DNA of 64,000 nucleotides from Spirodela intermedia (taxonomy: Eukaryota; Streptophyta; Magnoliopsida; Alismatales; Araceae). Position numbers and translations under genes: made by a program. Shown one piece after another: positions 22,901-34,900 of this stretch (the first letter of the stretch is position 1; every line of letters starts with the position of its first letter). Location of the stretch: positions 5,213,001 through 5,277,000 of the forward strand of contig LR746277.1 in NCBI GenBank assembly GCA_902729315.2, given 5' to 3'. The notes under the pieces are model-generated. The model ran no database searches, had not been told where the DNA came from, and saw only the letters and a list, made by a program, of their open reading frames with translations.

Positions 22901-25900
22901 TTCCATTGATCTCGGTGTTGACATTGACATAGTTGATCCTGTTCAGAAGATCGAATGGATTCATAAGCTAAGTCACGATCTGCGTGCAGAAGTTCATTCT
23001 TCTGCAAATGAGGCAGTTAAATCTAAAAGGGCAGCTGAATTGCTTTTTGCTGAGTTGAATGAGGTACAGGAAAGAGCTGATAGTCTCCAGGAGGACCTGG
23101 GGAAGGCTGAAGCCGCTCTTGCTCAACGATCCCTAGAAAGAGATATTGCTGAGGCTGGAAGAAGTGATGCTCTTTCACATCTTGAGCACTTTGTGATGAA
23201 TCGCACGGAAGAAAAAAAGATCCAGCTTGGTTATATCATGGAATTAAAAGATGACATATTAGAACTGAGAAAAGGCTTGCTGGGTCTTACTGATGCTCTC
23301 GCCCTTGCCCTTTCTAGGGATGTGGATCTCTTCTGCAGTATGCAGTCCAGTGTGGCTTCTGTTATGAAGCTGATGGATGGCACCAATCCAAATGACCTTC
23401 CTCTCCTTGCACCTGTCAGCCTTTTCTCCATTGATGTGATAAATGAGGTAATTCCTCTATTTCATTTCTTTTCCCGCTAGAAATAACTCGTGGTAGCATC
23501 TATAGTTACGGGTATCCCTGAATACGTGTGTTTTATATGATTCTTCGGGAACTTTTTTCCTATTCTTAAAATATCCTGTAGTTAGCCATGCCTAGTTTCT
23601 TCAGAACATTCTTCTTAACTTTGGCTTATGCCTACGTGAATGGCATATTATTCCTTGGTCAACTAGAGAGGTATTCTAGCGTGTTGATTTAATTTCTTAC
23701 TTTCTACGTCAGAGAGGGGAGGCTATTGGTCTATCAACTGATAAAATGCAATCGGATGTTTGGGGTACTGTAAGTGATAAAGGGGTCGTAACTCATATCA
23801 CAGGAAGAAACTTTGCACAGAGTTAAAGTTAAAGATATGTGTACTGCTCTTCCCTCTCTTGCTCTTTGACGAGATGCAGCACTCATAGCAATTGCTATGA
23901 GCCGTCCAGTAAATAAAAAACCCACTTACAAGGTCTACCCACTAAGGAGTCAGACTCCTTAGGCCAATTCCTTCTCTTTTCTGTCTCATTTGCTTCAGAC
24001 TGGAAGAATCTGTTCCATTATGTCAGCTTTATTGAAGGATGCCATTGACTCCTGGTCTCTGTGCGTCGTGTCTTCACATTATCGTAAATGTTAATATGGA
24101 ATCATCTGGAACTGGACAATAAGTTTCTCCCCGGTGATACCTTAGTTTTTCAGGTGATATCAAGGAACCCATGAGTCTTCTACGTATGGAAATGGTTCTC
24201 TTGTCAACAAGGGACTGCAGCAGACTTTGGGCTATCCTGTTGACCTTAAGTAGCTATCTTCCGAAACAGTGTTAGCCTTCAACTCTATGACGGTTTTGGA
24301 GTGCAAGTGTAAGAATGCGTCACTACTATATCCAGATCCGTAAGCCCATTGATTGGTAGATTTGTAGTGGCTCGATGGCATAACCTGTGGAAGTAATCAC
24401 CATGTTAAGTCTGGGACCTTCTAGCTCGGTGGCGAGGAGCTTAAAATATGATGGGTTGGAAACACCTACAGTAGTGCTACGACTGCAATGTGGTGAGTTG
24501 ATTTTAGGTGAATTACATGCAGAAATTAGGGCAAATCATGATGACAGGTGATCACATGATGACTTGAGATATTTATAGTATTGTCAACGAGGGACTGCTT
24601 GCCAAGTCAGCCTTGAAATTTTATTGCGTCATCCAATCAACAAAGTTTCTCCCGGTCACCAATTTAGTTTCACGTGCAAAGCCAAGCCATGCTCAATAAT
24701 AAGCTCGTTCTTATATCACAAGAGCGATGAAAACGAAATTAAAAATTCACAAATAGACTTAAAAAAGTAGAAATAGACAAGATGCATCAGAAGCTTTAAT
24801 GAAAGATTGCTGCAACTTTGTTTTCACTTCAATCACTCACTTGAGATGTAGAAACTTGTATAACTTGGAGTGCTTGTGCCTTAGATTTTATCCTCAGGCT
24901 TTTTCCAATTACAAAAGCTTATTTATAAGCCTTGAATGTGCCCTTGTTCGTGGCTTGAGGAAGTGACCCCAAAAATAGGCATAGATCTCATATTATTCTA
25001 TTATTATTATTTTCTTGTATTGAAAGGGTTGGCAATCGCTGGTAGGTTGTCAAAACCAATGTCATCTGCATAGCATGGTCTGTTGGCTCAGGTTCATGAC
25101 TGCTGACACCTTAGTCAAGTTGTCAGCACCAGTGAAGAAATTATGAATTATTGAACTCACTGTGTTGAGACATATCAATAGTTGTTATCGTTCTATATTG
25201 CTTTCGATTTCGTAGTTGGGTTGACTATTGGGATGACACTCACTGGAAGAAAATGTCAGAACACTTGGTATGTTGACACCAGAGTCGCAACATACTCAAT
25301 AGAAAAAGTGCATGTTTCATAAAGCATAATTTTTTTTTAAAAGAAGTGTTGCATCTAAAGTTTTGTACATATGAATTGGAAACTCCACACCGACCCTTTG
25401 CACACTAATAATGGTGAAGTTTCATCACCAAACTGACCTCTTCTTTTCTCTGTTGGTGCCTCTTCACTTGCCACACGGAGATTGCGGGTTATGCAATGCA
25501 TATTTGGGGTTTAGCAAAGTTGGTGGCAAGGACTTTGGGAAGGGTGGGTGAATATGCTCTGGTCTAGCTGATAAAGGATGAGGAGGTGATCCTCACCTGC
25601 GAATGGATCGAGTATATAATTTCAAATTCACCATCACTGGGGCCATAAAAAAATTCGATTTCTAAACGGCTGAAAAAAGGGGCAGAATGAACCTCTTGTC
25701 ATCTTTGTTGTTGTTCATCAAGGCATGATGAATACAATAATTGAATTGTATTTTTGATAATTTAAGATGATTCCATGAAGCGTAATGGGGATTTTCCTAT
25801 AAAATGTAGATCCATGTCTATTGCTATATCACGTCCTATACGTGGAGGTGAGTTATTTTTTGAATCGTAATTGTTAATCATCAGATAAAATTATGAACGG

Positions 25901-28701
25901 CATATCTTCATTTTTTTTTATATACCCACTCTCAAACAACATGGATGGCTGTTTTTCTCTTCCATTGAAGGGTTTTCCTAATTGGTGTTTTTTCTGTGCT
26001 TTACGACTCTCCCTTATTTTCTTGGAATTGTCATGATTTCTTGACAATTTCTCTCTTCTACTGATGTTACCTTAGGACAAGTATTCTGCTGCCGATGGCT
26101 TCTCTGAAGCAGATATATCTGAAGATGATGAGAGTGGTCTAATTACCCAATATCAAAAACTTGCTGGTCACAGCTTACGTCAATGCATCAAGGATTTTGC
26201 TCATCTGAAGGAGAAACTTAATAAACGCTCTTCTGCTGTCGATCAACATAATAAAGATCTTTCTAGAATGATGGAGGCCACTCAAAGTAGGATGGTATCT
26301 CAAGAATTATCGTCTGAATCCCTAAAGAAAGACATTGCACATTTTGAGACGATGACTAGGGACAAGGAGAAGGAGCTGAGTTCATTACACGAAAATATTT
26401 CTTTGCTGTTTGAAGCATGCAGAAGATCGGTTTTAGAACTTGAAAATAGACGAACGCAGATGGTTGGAAAGTCTGGGGCATCGTTGGCATTACCAAGTTG
26501 GCTTCACAGAGAAGGAGCTGGAGATAAACGAGCTTTGTTTAGTGATGATTTCGTCAGAGCAGTCGCGGATTCCATGTTGACTAGTGTTGAGAGTTTAGGT
26601 GATGTGAAAGAGGTCGTCGAGGAGAAACAGAGGGAATTCAAAGCCGCCATATCAGATTTGCAGAGAGAGATACAGGAAAAGGATGTGCAGCAGAACATAA
26701 TCTGTGCAGAGCTTGTGTCACAAATAAGAGATGCCGAGGCCGTTGCAGAGAAATTTTCCGTAGATCTTGATTCTGCAAAGAGACTGGTTGAGGAACTACA
26801 GTCTCAGATCAAAGAGATGAAAAATGATAAAAAGTTAGAGACTGCCAGAAAAGAGTATGAACAGAGGATCAAGTCCTTAATGGATTCTCTAACCGCCAAA
26901 GATCAAGGCAAGTCAAATTTTGAACTTTTTTATAATTATCTTAACAATTGATTTCCCAATTAAATGTAGCTATTTGGCTTATTGATCGAGTTCGTTGCAC
27001 ATCCCTTTGTTTTTTTTTTTTTTTTTTTCCTTATGTTGCAGAAATCGAGAGCCTCATGCAAGCACTTGATGAAGAAGAATCTCAGATGGAAACCTTGCAA
27101 AGTCGGAATCAAGAACTAGAGCAAATTGTTTTGAAAAATAATCTAGCACTGGAGACTGTTGAGGCTTCTCGGGCAAAAGCTCTGACGAAGCTCTCGACGA
27201 CTCTGACCAGATTTGAGGAGTTGCATCATCTATCAGAAAACCTTCTTGCCGAGGTCGAAAACCTTCAAGTTCAAATGCAGGAGCGGGATTCAGAGATTTC
27301 ATTCTTGCGTCAAGAGGTAGCCAGGTGTACTAGTGATGTTCTTGGCAAGCAGGAAAGCAACAAGAAGCTCTCTTCTGACTTGGACGAGGTGCAGACCTGG
27401 ATGGATGCGATGGTTTTACGCCTTGGGGGAAATAAATTCAATGCAGACGATCAGAACCCTAGCCGTATTCATTCTCACATTATGTACCTCAACAAGCAGA
27501 TTCCAACCGTTATTGCCGAACTCGAAGACTTGCGTTTAGCTGGGCAGAACAAAGATGCTCAGCTGGATGCCGAAAAAGGTAAGGTGAATGAGCTTTCCCG
27601 GAAGGTGGGAGTTCTTGAGACTTCGTTACAGGAGAGAGAATCCCAAATACACTCCTTTGGGGGTACAAGAGATCCTGGACAGACGTTGACTGTGAAGTCT
27701 CCAGATTCGTTGGAAATCGAGCCCGTGGTGCGTCCAAAACTCACATTTGCCATTTTATATCTATTTCATGTATTCGGTGATCTATTGAACACATATGAGC
27801 ATTGATCCTCACTAAGAACTATTCAAAACTCATTAAAACTACCTGATGGAAGTTGTGTTGCGTAGCTTTTATTCTATTCCATAATCTAAAGTATTGTTAC
27901 CGTATATAGCTTTTATTGTGTTGCGTAGCTTTTATTCTATTCCATAATCTAAAGTATATAATCTAAAGTATTTATTCTATTCCATCCAACCAACCGACCA
28001 CATAGAATCTCTCTCATCTGTAGTGGCATGCACACTGATTTGGTCACACATGCCTCTTCTTTAGATCTTGATTCAACGCAGCTTCTGGGCTTATCTAAGT
28101 CCTGCTCTTCTCCAGGTCCAAAGTAAGATTTTCCTGCCAGAATCCGACCTAATTTCCGTTTTGATATTGCGCCGCAGATGAACAAAAGATCTACTTCAGC
28201 CTCTGTCACGCCACATGCCCGCAGCGGGCGCAGGGTCAACAGCGAGCAGGTTTCTGTAGCCATAGATATAGAGCAAGACAATGCCTCCCTTGATGATGAA
28301 GACGATGATAAAGGTGAGCTCCATTGCACTGGTCTTGACTCCTTCTTCGTCTTATATAGTAGTAAAAAAAAAAAAAAAAAAAGAGGCTCTGACCCCTCTG
28401 TGTTTTTTTTCCTTCTATTTATGGAAGCCCATGGATTCAAATCACTCACGATGTCAAAGATCGTTCCGAGAGCCGCTCGACCTGTTGCCGACCGAATCGA
28501 CGGGCTATGGTAGGCGCGCGACCCTCCCTGTTCAAAGTTCAAAGTTCAAAGTTCAAAGTTCACACTCACCGACGTGTTGCCTGCACTCTTTGAAACACCA
28601 GGGTTGCCATTGAGCGGCTACTCATGAGGCAACCTTCTCTACGGCTTGGGCTAATGCTCTACTGGGTTCTGCTCCATGCCATGCTCGCTGCCTCCATTTG
28701 A
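16940..28701 (+). CDS. Giant coiled-coil tail-anchored Golgi/TGN protein (TNO1/At4g31570-like)
   Basis: A predicted cytosolic coiled-coil tether anchored at its C-terminus. Arabidopsis TNO1 is at the trans-Golgi network and binds the syntaxin SYP41. Eight exons join in phase: 16940-16990, 17122-17535, 17646-23447, 26076-26907, 27042-27727, 28178-28313, 28428-28509 and 28602-28701, giving about 2,700 residues. The N-terminus [17 protein letters not shown] plus [11 protein letters not shown] is the family start, which is why I chose this ATG rather than 17023. The 5.8-kb exon 3 encodes acidic sequence and then long heptad-rich coiled coil with repeated [26 protein letters not shown] motifs. The end has [17 protein letters not shown] and a hydrophobic tail, [18 protein letters not shown]. 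Intron 4 needs a GC donor. The length is nearer At4g31570 than TNO1, so the exact orthologue is open. Confidence 0.85.
23448..26075 (+). other. 2.6-kb intron 3 of the coiled-coil gene
   Basis: By far the longest intron of this gene, GT-AG, AT-rich and without an open frame of note. It contains two loosely similar segments around 24200 and 24580 sharing ttgtcaac-agggactgc, perhaps an old duplication or mobile-element trace. No coding exon is needed here: exon 3 (ending ...IDVINE) and exon 4 (starting DKYSAADG) join in phase. Confidence 0.7.
27855..27980 (+). repeat. Tandem duplication in intron 5 of the coiled-coil gene
   Basis: A segment of about 39 bp containing cgtagcttttattctattcc, then ataatctaaagtat, occurs at 27856-27894 and again at 27917-27957, with shorter partial copies to 27980. 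The period is about 61 bp. Confidence 0.85.
28531..28562 (+). repeat. Heptamer tandem repeat (ttcaaag)n
   Basis: At least four copies of the 7-bp unit lie near the donor of the 92-bp intron 7 (28510-28601) of the coiled-coil gene, filling about a third of it. Confidence 0.9.
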
Positions 28702-29064
28702 AAAGATTGCCATAAATGGTATGCATTCCTCTCTTCTTCCCTTGTCATGTTCTTTTCTGCGTGATTACATCAGATCATCATACACGATTTATTGGTTCTG
28801 CTGCAACTTCTTCCAATGCATAAAGCACATGAACTAGGAAAATGACGAGGAAAATACCAACATCTTATTCTTTCCCAAATAGAGGACAAAAGGAAGGGGA
28901 GACTTCCGGATTGCCTTGGTGGATCTTTTGCACCTCAATAAGGATCCGCCTCTCTATGTCATAATGTCTCATGCAGCCATATGGTTTGAGTAGCTTCTGG
29001 GGTATTATATGGAATAGTATTTATAATGTGTGGGATTTCTTCTGAACCTTGACCCCCCTTCCTC

Positions 29065-29112
<48 letters not shown>

Positions 29113-29640
29113 TCTGCAGCGATGCGAAAAGAAACGAGGAAAAGGGGGGAGGATCTTCTGCGTGATTACGTGGGCATTTGTACAGAAATTTATTCTTCAT
29201 ATACAACAACGCGCTGGAAAGAGTCAACTGTCCGGTGGTCAACTTGGGCGGCTGCGATTTCTATGTATTTTTTGTTTTAGTAAATCGCTGTTTCCCTTGA
29301 TTGCATCCCAGTACAGAGTTATATATATACCCCTTATCCTCCAACCCCACTCTCTCTCTCTCTCTCCCCACTCTGCCTCGCAAGTACCTCCAAGGTTCTC
29401 CTTCCTCTTCCCATGGGTAGAGAGAGAGAGAGAGAGAGAGAGCTGATTCGACCATCTCGAAGAAAGGAGAGTGTTTTCTGGGAGGGAAGCGCATATTAAA
29501 GAGGCCCATTTACGAGGTTTAAAGTCGACTTTTTAAAAATTCCTCTGGGATTCGGACTTCGTCAGCAGGCAAGCTACGTGTGGAGTTTGTCGCCGCAAAA
29601 AATGTTCGGATGATAGCTTTGTCGACTAGCAGAGTGGGCT
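28702..29640. other. 3' flank of the coiled-coil gene and spacer with CT/GA runs
   Basis: Contains the probable 3' UTR, a pure (CT)n at 29069-29109, and a (CT)n at 29350-29366 facing a (GA)n at 29419-29442. The frame at 29030-29446 is a Ser-Leu repeat translation, and I see no gene. Confidence 0.6.
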
Positions 29641-29658
29641 CGGCCTGCGAACTAGGGA

Positions 29659-30017
29659 CACGTGGTAGTCAAAGCCTCCTAAGCTAAGTTGTCTTTGATC
29701 TCTGACCCAATGAACGCGACTGTTAGCTCTCGTCGACTCCCCAGCTAGCGGCGCTGACATGATCCGCAACTTCGTGGCGGGTAGTGACGGCCGCCTTCAA
29801 TCTTTCCCCCACCGCCGCCTTGATGGAGAGCTATATTACTCAAAAGCCATAATTACAAATTATTAAATTACTTTTTCCCTCGTCGGCAAATTATAAACAC
29901 ACTTTATATTTTATATATTGCCTTTTCTTTTTTATCCTTCCACGTGGACGGGCCCTATCCGACGGCCACGGAAGCGTGCCAGTGGGCCCGAGGCGCGCAT
30001 TTCGAGACAATCACGTG
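29659..30017 (+). promoter_or_regulatory. Three G-boxes (CACGTG) upstream of the B-box gene
   Basis: Exact CACGTG occurs at 29659-29664, 29941-29946 and 30012-30017, that is 720 to 360 bp before the ATG. G-boxes bind HY5 and PIF/bZIP/bHLH light regulators, and light control of BBX genes through them is established in Arabidopsis. Use of these particular copies is inferred. Confidence 0.5.
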
Positions 30018-30275
30018 GCCCGCTGACCTGATCGCAGTCGCGCCTCCCAGATGACAACGCGTGGCGATCGGCGGACCCTCCTGCGGCGGCAGAGTCGCCG
30101 CTCACACGTCATCGTATTCCCCTTCCTGAAGACGACCCCCGCCTGCTCGCCTCCCACCGTTTTGCCTCGCCGCCGCCGGTTTCGCCTCTGAAACCGCCCG
30201 ACTTCGTCCCGGTTTCCACGGAGCCTCCTCCCCTCCCTCATCCTCCAATTCTCCGGTCATTACTTCCCTGATTGG

Positions 30276-30284
30276 TATATAAAT
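30276..30284 (+). promoter_or_regulatory. TATA box of the B-box gene
   Basis: TATATAAAT stands 95-103 bp before the ATG. The leader that would follow is CT-rich, with a CT run at about 30352-30363. Confidence 0.6.
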
Positions 30285-30378
30285 CCCCCCTCCCCTTCTT
30301 TCTTCTCTCTGCGCCGCCGCCGACAGTCCCTCCCTTTCCTGAGGAACCCGTCTCTCTCTCTCTGAGGAGCCGACAACG

Positions 30379-31140
30379 ATGGAGGCGAGGAGGGCGTGCG
30401 AGCTCTGCGAGGGCGAAGCGGCGGTGCACTGCGAGTCGGACTCGGCGTTCCTCTGCTGGGCCTGCGACGCGGCCGTCCACGGCGCCAACTTCCTCGTCGC
30501 CCGCCACCGCCGCCGCTCCCGCTGCCCGGAATGCGGCACCTTTGACGTCTCTGACCAGGGGCCCCTCTCTGGGGCCACCCTCCTCCCCGTCCTCTTCATC
30601 TGCCACTCCTGCCACTCCCTCGCGCAGGACGACGCCTCGGTCTCGGATTCCGATTCTCAGTCGTCTGCGCGCTCGTCGTCCTCGCTGTGCTCTTCCACCT
30701 CTTCCTCCCACGTCTCCAGCGCTGAATCTGGAGCGGCGGTGACGGCGGCGGAGTGGGCGAAGTCCGGCAGGAGGAGGAGACGGCGCGCCGCTAGCGGGGA
30801 GCTCGACGCCATGATAGACGTCGTTCTCGCAAACTGGTGCCGCCGGCTAGGCCTGGAAGGAGGCGCCGCCGCCGCCGCCTCTCACGCTCTCCTCATGGGG
30901 ACGAGACGCATGCCGGCGCTGCCCCTCCGTGTGATCATGGCCACCGCCGTGTGGTTCGCCGCGAGGCTCCGGTTCTCGACGGGAGGCTCCCGGCGCGGGG
31001 CGGCGGCGCTGCTGAGGCTCCTGGAGGAGTGCTCCGGCGTCCCCGTGAAGCTCATCTCGATGGGGGAGGCGAAGCTCTCCCGCGCCCTCCGGCGGTGCCA
31101 CGTGGCCGAGGACACCGAAGGCTGGGCCGAGTGCTCCTGA
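30379..31140 (+). CDS. Single B-box zinc-finger protein, BBX32-like
   Basis: Nuclear B-box proteins of this small type act as cofactors in light signalling; Arabidopsis BBX32 (EIP6) works with BBX21 and HY5 and affects flowering. The 253-residue protein is encoded by one uninterrupted exon. The B-box occupies residues 7 to about 50: CELCEGEAAVHCESDS, then FLCWACDAAVHGANFLVARH, then CPEC. A Ser-rich linker and a basic stretch (GRRRRRR) follow. A conserved C-terminal region comes next (NWCRRLGLEGG, RVIMATAVWFAARLRF, KLISMGEAKLSRALRR) and the protein ends EDTEGWAECS. It has one B-box and no CCT domain, as in BBX30-32, and the C-terminal EGWAE matches BBX32 as I remember it. Codons are strongly GC-rich. 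The ATG is the first after a TATA box 95-103 bp upstream. Confidence 0.88.
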   Translation: MEARRACELCEGEAAVHCESDSAFLCWACDAAVHGANFLVARHRRRSRCPECGTFDVSDQGPLSGATLLPVLFICHSCHSLAQDDASVSDSDSQSSARSSSSLCSSTSSSHVSSAESGAAVTAAEWAKSGRRRRRRAASGELDAMIDVVLANWCRRLGLEGGAAAAASHALLMGTRRMPALPLRVIMATAVWFAARLRFSTGGSRRGAAALLRLLEECSGVPVKLISMGEAKLSRALRRCHVAEDTEGWAECS

Positions 31141-31955
31141 CGCAGGCAGACACCCCCATGAAACAAGCTCCAGATAGACAGATGGATAGATCGATAGATA
31201 CCCTCTCCTACTCCTCCTCCTCCTCCTCTTCGTCTAGCTCTGCTGAACCTTTATTGGTCTTGCGGCAACAAGAGATTTTCTTTGGTGGCGGTCAATATCC
31301 CGCTCTGCAAATTATGTACTCGGGGGGGGTCTTCTCCCCCTTAACCGATCAAAGACACGAAATTTGGCGCTTCCCTCAGAAAAAAACCGAGCATCCGAGA
31401 GGAAGACGAACGCGACGTGGGGTGAGCCAATGAAGAACGGAAGCGCACGGGGGACGCCACGCCTCCTTTCCCATGTGCCTGGAGTGAGACGGGAAGAGAG
31501 TGAAAGGGGAGTGCCCCCCTCGTTTGCCGATGGAAGGAGGAGGCAACTTCACCCGCTCGATCGCCGCCACCACGGACCCCCCGATGTGGATGGGACCCCC
31601 CGCCGTACCTGACCAGGTGCGGCGTAGCCCCTGCCGCCATAAAACATTCTATTTCCTCTTTCTCTCTCCCTCCGCCCACAGGAAATTCACAGTACATCAT
31701 CCGGGGACGGCGACGGGGACCGGTGCGGCTGCACGGCGACCTTTGACTACGCGGAAGATGTGAAGTCAGAGAATAATTATTAATTAAAACGTATCAATGG
31801 CGACGTTTTCCGGTCCTTCGCTCACCAACTCAAGACTCTGTATGGGCGGGAAGTCGTCGTCCTCGTCCGGCGGTTTCCCTCCCCGATCAGGGGGCTTCCC
31901 AGAAGAAAGTGTATCATCTCTCTCTCTCTCTCTACCCCTCCCCAACGGGTGGGTA
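31141..31955. other. Convergent 3' spacer between the B-box gene and the GT14 gene
   Basis: The two genes point toward each other. The spacer holds a TCC run near 31208-31232 and a CT run at 31917-31934 beside the GT14 stop codon. No further coding region is recognised. Confidence 0.6.
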
Positions 31956-33566
31956 TCATCGAGACCTGCACTGGTCCGAGCGCCGCCTCTCTTCCGCCAC
32001 GAGCCCGGCAACCGAGCTCTTGAGCCTCCTCCCGGAGGGCCCGGGCTCGACGGCGCCGATGTCTCCCCAGCTCCCGCATTGGGCCTTCTCCGCCGCCTCC
32101 GCCGCTCCTTCCGTGCACCGCCACCTCCCGGCGGCGGAGGAGCGCCTCAGAACCTTCCTGTCCAGATTCCTCAGAACGACGTCGTCCTCCGCAAACCGCC
32201 GCGCGAACGCCGCCCCGCTCCTCACGATCCGCCGGAAGTGCGTCATGTTGAGCAAGAGCGGCTCCTCCTTCGGGGGGTTGTCCCAGACGAAGAACCGCAG
32301 GTCACCGTTGACCGTCGTATTCCTGAACTGCGGGGAGTTGCAGAGAACCGTGTGGAAGTAGAACTCCAGAGGGAATGGCACGTTGGCGGCGTACATCAGC
32401 AGCTGCCTCGGCAGGTTCTCCCAGCCATGAACGCAGTACTCCACGAAACTCCTGCTGAGAATCACCCACGGAGATCCTGCAACGTCGTGGGGGATGATCA
32501 GATCACAAACAGTCTAGCTCCCTTCTCGGTCAAGAACACCAAGGTCATACGGGGATGACGAACTAGATGAAGGCGGAGACCAACCGGTGAAGATGGTGAA
32601 TGCGTCGGGCGATCTGCGGGATTCCTTGGCGATGAAGGGTTTACTATTATTGCCCATGTAGAGATTCGGATCAACGGTGATTCTTTCAAATCGATGGTAC
32701 CTGACCACGGTGTATGCGAAGTCAATTAATCACGGGAGCGGAACCAGATTATGCGGCAGGAAGTGAAAGAGATGCCGCCACTCACCGTTTCCAGCCGAGA
32801 TCACTCGTGTGGTCAACGAAATTCAGGTCCCTCGGCAGATCGGTGAAGGTGTGGAGAAGATCTAACAAAAAGGAAAAAAGAAGGAAATTTTATCTATCTA
32901 TGGAAAGGGAAATGAACAGATGATCCAATGAATATAAATGAATCGATCGGATTCCCCTACTCTCCGGGTGGCTGCCCAGAAAGATGAAGAACAGACGGGA
33001 TCAGACCTCAGAGCCTTCCAATCGCGATCGGAGGAGGGAGGTGAGCGTGCTGGCGGAAGCTTACCGTCCTGGGTGACGATCGGGTAGTCCGAGGAGCTCA
33101 AGGTGACGAACCAGTCCCACTCGCCCCCCATCTTCAGGAGCACGGCGGCGCCGTGCAGCGTTGCAGCGAGAGAGGACGGGCCTGTGCTGTCGACTGCGTA
33201 GCTCTTGCCCACCATATGAACATTTCTGAAAACCCTAAAAACCTTCTCCAACCTCACGCAGACGGCTAAGGCAGTTCTCTCCTCCTCCGATGACACCGCG
33301 TCCATGTAGAGAAGGTACTTGTTCCTCGGGTGGTAGACCGCCTTCAGAAGCCTCAGCATCCTCTTGCTCTCGCCGCCGGTGCCGGAAATCAAGTAGGCGA
33401 ACGCCGGAGGAAATCCGGGCACGCCGGAGGGAGTTCTGGCCACGAATTCGAGCCCTTCGCGAGGGTTCCACACGCCGCGAAAAGAGCTCGTCAGAACCCC
33501 CAAAATCACAGTGCCTGCTATGAAGGCTACGAGAATCGGCCATGGAGACGATCTGGAGATCCTCAT
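31956..33566 (-). CDS. GT14 family glycosyltransferase, GlcAT14-like
   Basis: A Golgi type II membrane enzyme of family GT14 (core-2/I-branching type). Plant members add glucuronic acid to arabinogalactan-protein glycans. Four exons, 33566-33065, 32861-32786, 32700-32585 and 32476-31956, join in phase with GT-AG introns, giving 404 residues. A signal anchor lies near residues 9-28 ([17 protein letters not shown]). Family blocks follow in order: [50 protein letters not shown], then [20 protein letters not shown] across the intron. Later come [30 protein letters not shown] and [14 protein letters not shown], then the end region with [16 protein letters not shown]. The length is close to Arabidopsis GlcAT14 proteins (about 440). 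The acceptor specificity of this copy cannot be read from sequence. Confidence 0.9.
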
Positions 33567-34900
33567 CGATCCAGGGCAAGATCGAAACCCACCCGATTCA
33601 GCAGCACGGGGAACCCAATCCGCCCAGAAATCTGAAACTGAGAAGAAGAAGATGAAAAATGGATCACAGCTCCGATCCCCGGCGAATATCGTCGCTCGGA
33701 GGAGCCCGCACGGCGGAAGCGTGCGTCAGTCCCCGACGGGGAAAATAAAACGGAAGACTCGCCAACGCCATCGCCACCGCTGACCGGAAGGAAAGTGGGG
33801 CTGATACAGGACGGCACCTGCAGAAGCGGAGCCCTCCCCGGCCGCCGCTCCGAGGAGACTCCGTCGGGGGGAACAAGCCGAGCGTTTCACGTAGATCCCG
33901 AGAGAGATGAGGAGAAGCGGACTCCCGATCGAAGACCGGCAAGGCACCTCCTCGGAGAGGCAGACGGGGCCGAAAGTGGTGTGGGAGGTCGAGAGCTCTC
34001 AAATTCTGCAGTACCCAACGCCGCCGCGAAGAAGTCGTGCCGGGGATCGAGCAGAAGGAGAAGCTCTTTCTTCGGCTTGGTGATCGCCGCCTGGAATCAC
34101 TGGGCGAAACCCCCCTGACGGGGAAACTCCGAGGATGTCAAGTAGGTGATTAGTAATAGATATCATAATCGAATCGATAAAATCATTTTAGAAAATATAA
34201 TTTTAGCACGGTTGCCCAAGTCTCAATCTTAATGAATATTCTCTCTCTCTATCCATCAGTCGCATGCCACGTAATGGATGAGGTCTGGTCTTCTGACACT
34301 GACGACATGATGACGTCATCTCTGCGCGAGGCTCCCCGAACTCCCACCGGCCATTCGGCGGATAATCTCCCTGGGAGTGATTTCCTTCGGGATTCTCGCG
34401 AAATCCGGATTCCCCACCCTGCCGGCCAGGATGTCGGCGCTTCCGGATCTGTGGGCCCACGAAGATTCCCTGTGTAAGGAAACGTGGTCAAATTCATCTG
34501 ACCCGTTGTTTAATCGTGGCAGAGACTCCACGTTATGATTCACGTGCACTTCGTTGTCCGCTATTGGGCTATTGAAACCCCGGCCGGGCTATTGGACTCC
34601 AAGAAGGATAAAACCGGCCCATTAATGACATTTCCGTAAGAGTGTTGTCCTCAGGTGGGGGCGGGAAATGGAACACGCGCAGGAAAATGTAGACGATGGA
34701 AAATATAACACGGACCCCCCTGAAATTAATTATATTAAAAAAAAGCCTCACGTAAAAACAACCTCTTTTGGGATACGGGGGTTCCTATCCGTACGCCTTC
34801 CTTGCAAATGGGTCCCCTGGTTCTACATGGCCCATTATTTTTCCTGGAGGCCCATATAGCGCAGTTTCGGCCCAAAAAGCTCATTCAATTGACTCGCCTT
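33567..34900. other. Upstream region of the GT14 gene; no gene seen
   Basis: This includes the GT14 leader and promoter on the minus strand. Open frames such as 33664-34002 minus and 34203-34497 have no domain and overlap one another in all frames. A GGCCCA/TGGGCT cluster sits at 34560-34880. Confidence 0.5.
34560..34880. promoter_or_regulatory. Orphan GGCCCA/TGGGCT cluster
   Basis: Motifs include tattgggctatt (34563), ccggcccatt, atggcccatt, aggcccatat and cggcccaaaa. The nearest gene starts are 1 kb (GT14) and 2.5 kb (CIA2-like) away. CT-rich tandem DNA follows directly, as in leaders elsewhere in the window. Possible promoter of an unannotated transcript. Confidence 0.3.

Noticed and set aside
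29030-29446. 138-codon plus frame between the coiled-coil and B-box genes
   Set aside because: Begins and ends in Ser-Leu repeats from CT runs, with no domain.
30238-30742. Frames of 150-165 codons overlapping the B-box gene
   Set aside because: Shadows of the GC-rich BBX32-like exon, which alone shows zinc ligands and a family C-terminus.
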